A DNA stretch of 35,850 bases from the NCBI GenBank assembly GCA_030447245.1, contig JAUJPG010000049.1, positions 1 through 35,850 of the forward strand, given 5' to 3'. Under the pieces are notes generated by a model that saw nothing but the letters and a program-made list of their open reading frames with translations, was not told where the DNA came from and did no database searches. A program made the position numbers and the translations under genes. Within the stretch, counting starts at the first letter, position 1; each line of letters begins with the position of its first letter. Source of the stretch: Chloroflexota bacterium (GTDB taxonomy: Bacteria > Chloroflexota > UBA6077 > JACCZL01). Shown in pieces: positions 34,616 to 35,850 of the stretch.

Positions 34616-35745
34616 ATGTTTATAAGACGGTCTCTTCTGGTTGTCCTCGTCGCCGGTCTCCTGGTCGGACTCTTCCTCCCGCTGGCGGTGCTCGAGCCGA
34701 TCGCCCACGCCCAGCCAGCCGACCAGCTGCGGCTCTATGTCGCCTAAAGTGGCAGCAACACCATCTCGGTGATTGATCCGATGCGGGCCGCCGTGGTGGC
34801 CACGGTGCCGGTGGGCCAGGGACCGGCCCAGCTCCTCGCCCCGCCAGGTAGTCGGTGGGTCTACGTTGGCAACGCGGGCGAGGACACCGTCTCCGTCATT
34901 GACGCCGTCGCCCGGCGGGAGTTCGCCCGGATCAGGGTCGGCCGCAGTCCAACTCGCTTGGCAGCAACGCCGGATGGTCGCTTCCTCCTGGTCAACAGCT
35001 TCGGCGAGCACACCACCGCGGTGATCGACGTGGCCACCAATCAGGTGGTGGCTGTGGTGGGGGAGGGTCGCGGACGCCATGGCATCGTCATCTCGCCCGA
35101 TGGCCGGCTGGCCTACGCGGTGAACAACCTCTCCGACGACGTCTCGATCATTGAAATCGGCTCGTGGCGGGTGATCGGTGCCATCCCAGTCGGCCGCGAG
35201 CCGTTCGGGGCGGCACTGACCCCGGACGGTCGCACCCTGTACGTCGCCAACAGCGCCGCAAACAGTGTCTCGGTGGTAGACCTCGCCACCGGACGACCGT
35301 GGCCCAGGTAGCGGTGGGGCGAAGGCCCCTGATCCCCGCTGCCGCCCCTGAAGGGCGGTCCGTCTACGTCAGTAACGCGGGCGAGGGGACGGTCTCGGTG
35401 ATCGACACCTCGGCTCAGACGGTGCGGGAGACGCTCTCGGTCGGGGGTGGCCCGATCGGCGTCGGCCTGTCGCCTGACGGCACACGCCTGTTCGTTGCCG
35501 ACAACGCCGGTGACCAGCTGATCGTCCTTGATCCATCCGGCCAACAGGTGGTGGCCCGCGTGCCGGTCGGAAATAAACCGGTTGGGCTCGGGATGTCCCG
35601 TCTGGCCCTGCGGAACGCGCCATCGCAGCTTCCGCGCACCGGCGACAGCCAGTCGGCTGCTGTGGGCTGGCTCACCCTGACAGGGCTGATCTTGATCGGC
35701 GTGGGGCATGTCAGCCAGCGGACGCGCACGCAGGAGACCAGTTAG
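34616..35745 (+). pseudogene. YVTN beta-propeller surface protein with LPXTG anchor, nonsense codon and frameshift
   Basis: A signal peptide (MFIRRSLLVVLVAGLLVGLF to AHAQ) starts the protein after AAAGGAACAAGG. Codon 44 is TAA (34745-34747) where repeats predict Asn or Tyr (LYVA-stop-SGSNTISVID). At least six YVTN-type blades follow, such as WVYVGNAGEDTVSVID, LYVANSAANSVSVVDL and VYVSNAGEGTVSVID, with a break near 35295. The C terminus has LPRTG (sortase motif), a membrane helix (AVGWLTLTGLILIGVG) and a basic tail, so it would be cell-wall anchored. Such propellers act as adhesins or bind ligands. Its link to metal handling is only by position. One substitution and one indel would restore it. 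Confidence 0.8.
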
Positions 35746-35850
35746 GCGATGGTACGCACCGGGTCAGCAGTGGTCCCTTCGAACACTGGGCATGAGGATG
35801 GGGTATCGACTTCACGTTCAGCACTGGGGGGCTAAGGGTCCACCAATCCT
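35746..35850. other. Window tail, nothing recognised
   Basis: I see no gene start, hairpin or repeat in the last 105 bp. Confidence 0.3.

Noticed and set aside
11531..35850. Second attachment site matching the tRNA-Trp 3' end
   Set aside because: No copy of the T-arm/acceptor sequence was seen to the right, so element borders could not be set.

Overview
The window is GC-rich DNA, probably from a member of the Chloroflexota (Thermomicrobia/Sphaerobacter-like). This lineage call is inference. It rests on the GC level, the tRNA-Tyr/tRNA-Thr/tuf/rpmG/tRNA-Trp gene order, a TrpB2-type tryptophan synthase, a fused NarI-like/CCG-domain membrane oxidoreductase and an LPXTG-anchored surface protein (monoderm envelope). 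Many genes carry indels (tuf, integrase, ISL3 transposase, an alpha/beta hydrolase, hyuA, a cyclase, the surface protein), while long genes beside them are perfectly open. Some breaks look like decay around mobile DNA. Others, above all in tuf, look like assembly or consensus error.

Layout. 1-9400 is ordinary chromosome: a zinc-ribbon protein (cut by the window edge) behind a von Willebrand A protein, a VOC-fold protein, a CBS-domain membrane protein, a large Fe-S/b-type membrane oxidoreductase, a nitroreductase, a bifunctional-nuclease (DUF151) protein and TrpB2. 9490-11530 holds tRNA-Tyr, tRNA-Thr, tuf, rpmG and tRNA-Trp. 11530-14100 is the relic of an element next to tRNA-Trp: a broken tyrosine integrase, a small zinc-finger protein translationally coupled to it, and unknown genes, ending against a truncated type IA topoisomerase. 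15.2-28.0 kb is accessory and decayed: unknown genes, an ISL3-family element with its terminal repeats and target duplication, a broken alpha/beta hydrolase, a transposase stub, a hydantoinase/oxoprolinase pair (hyuA broken, hyuB intact), a broken cyclase, a truncated SDR, and three same-orientation copies of a dispersed repeat of about 170-215 bp.

28.1-35.75 kb is a heavy-metal island and the most interesting part. In order it has: a MerR regulator fused in frame to a Cys-rich metallothionein-like tail that also has its own Shine-Dalgarno and ATG; a thioredoxin-like protein; a CoA-disulfide-reductase-like flavoprotein and a second MerR on the other strand; a divergent MerR-type promoter; an HMA chaperone; a P1B ATPase with YPC in place of CPC; a second HMA protein whose first metal-binding Cys codon is an in-frame TGA; a 48-residue Cys-rich protein; and a YVTN/LPXTG surface protein.

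The TGA is the main lead. It sits exactly at the first Cys of GMxCxxC, both flanks stay in one frame, and 17 nt downstream there is a bulged hairpin with a GGUC loop, the geometry of the E. coli fdhF SECIS. This predicts a selenocysteine (UxxC) metallochaperone. The main caution is that a C-to-A error would make the same TGA, and the surface protein 570 bp downstream has an in-frame TAA that could have the same origin.
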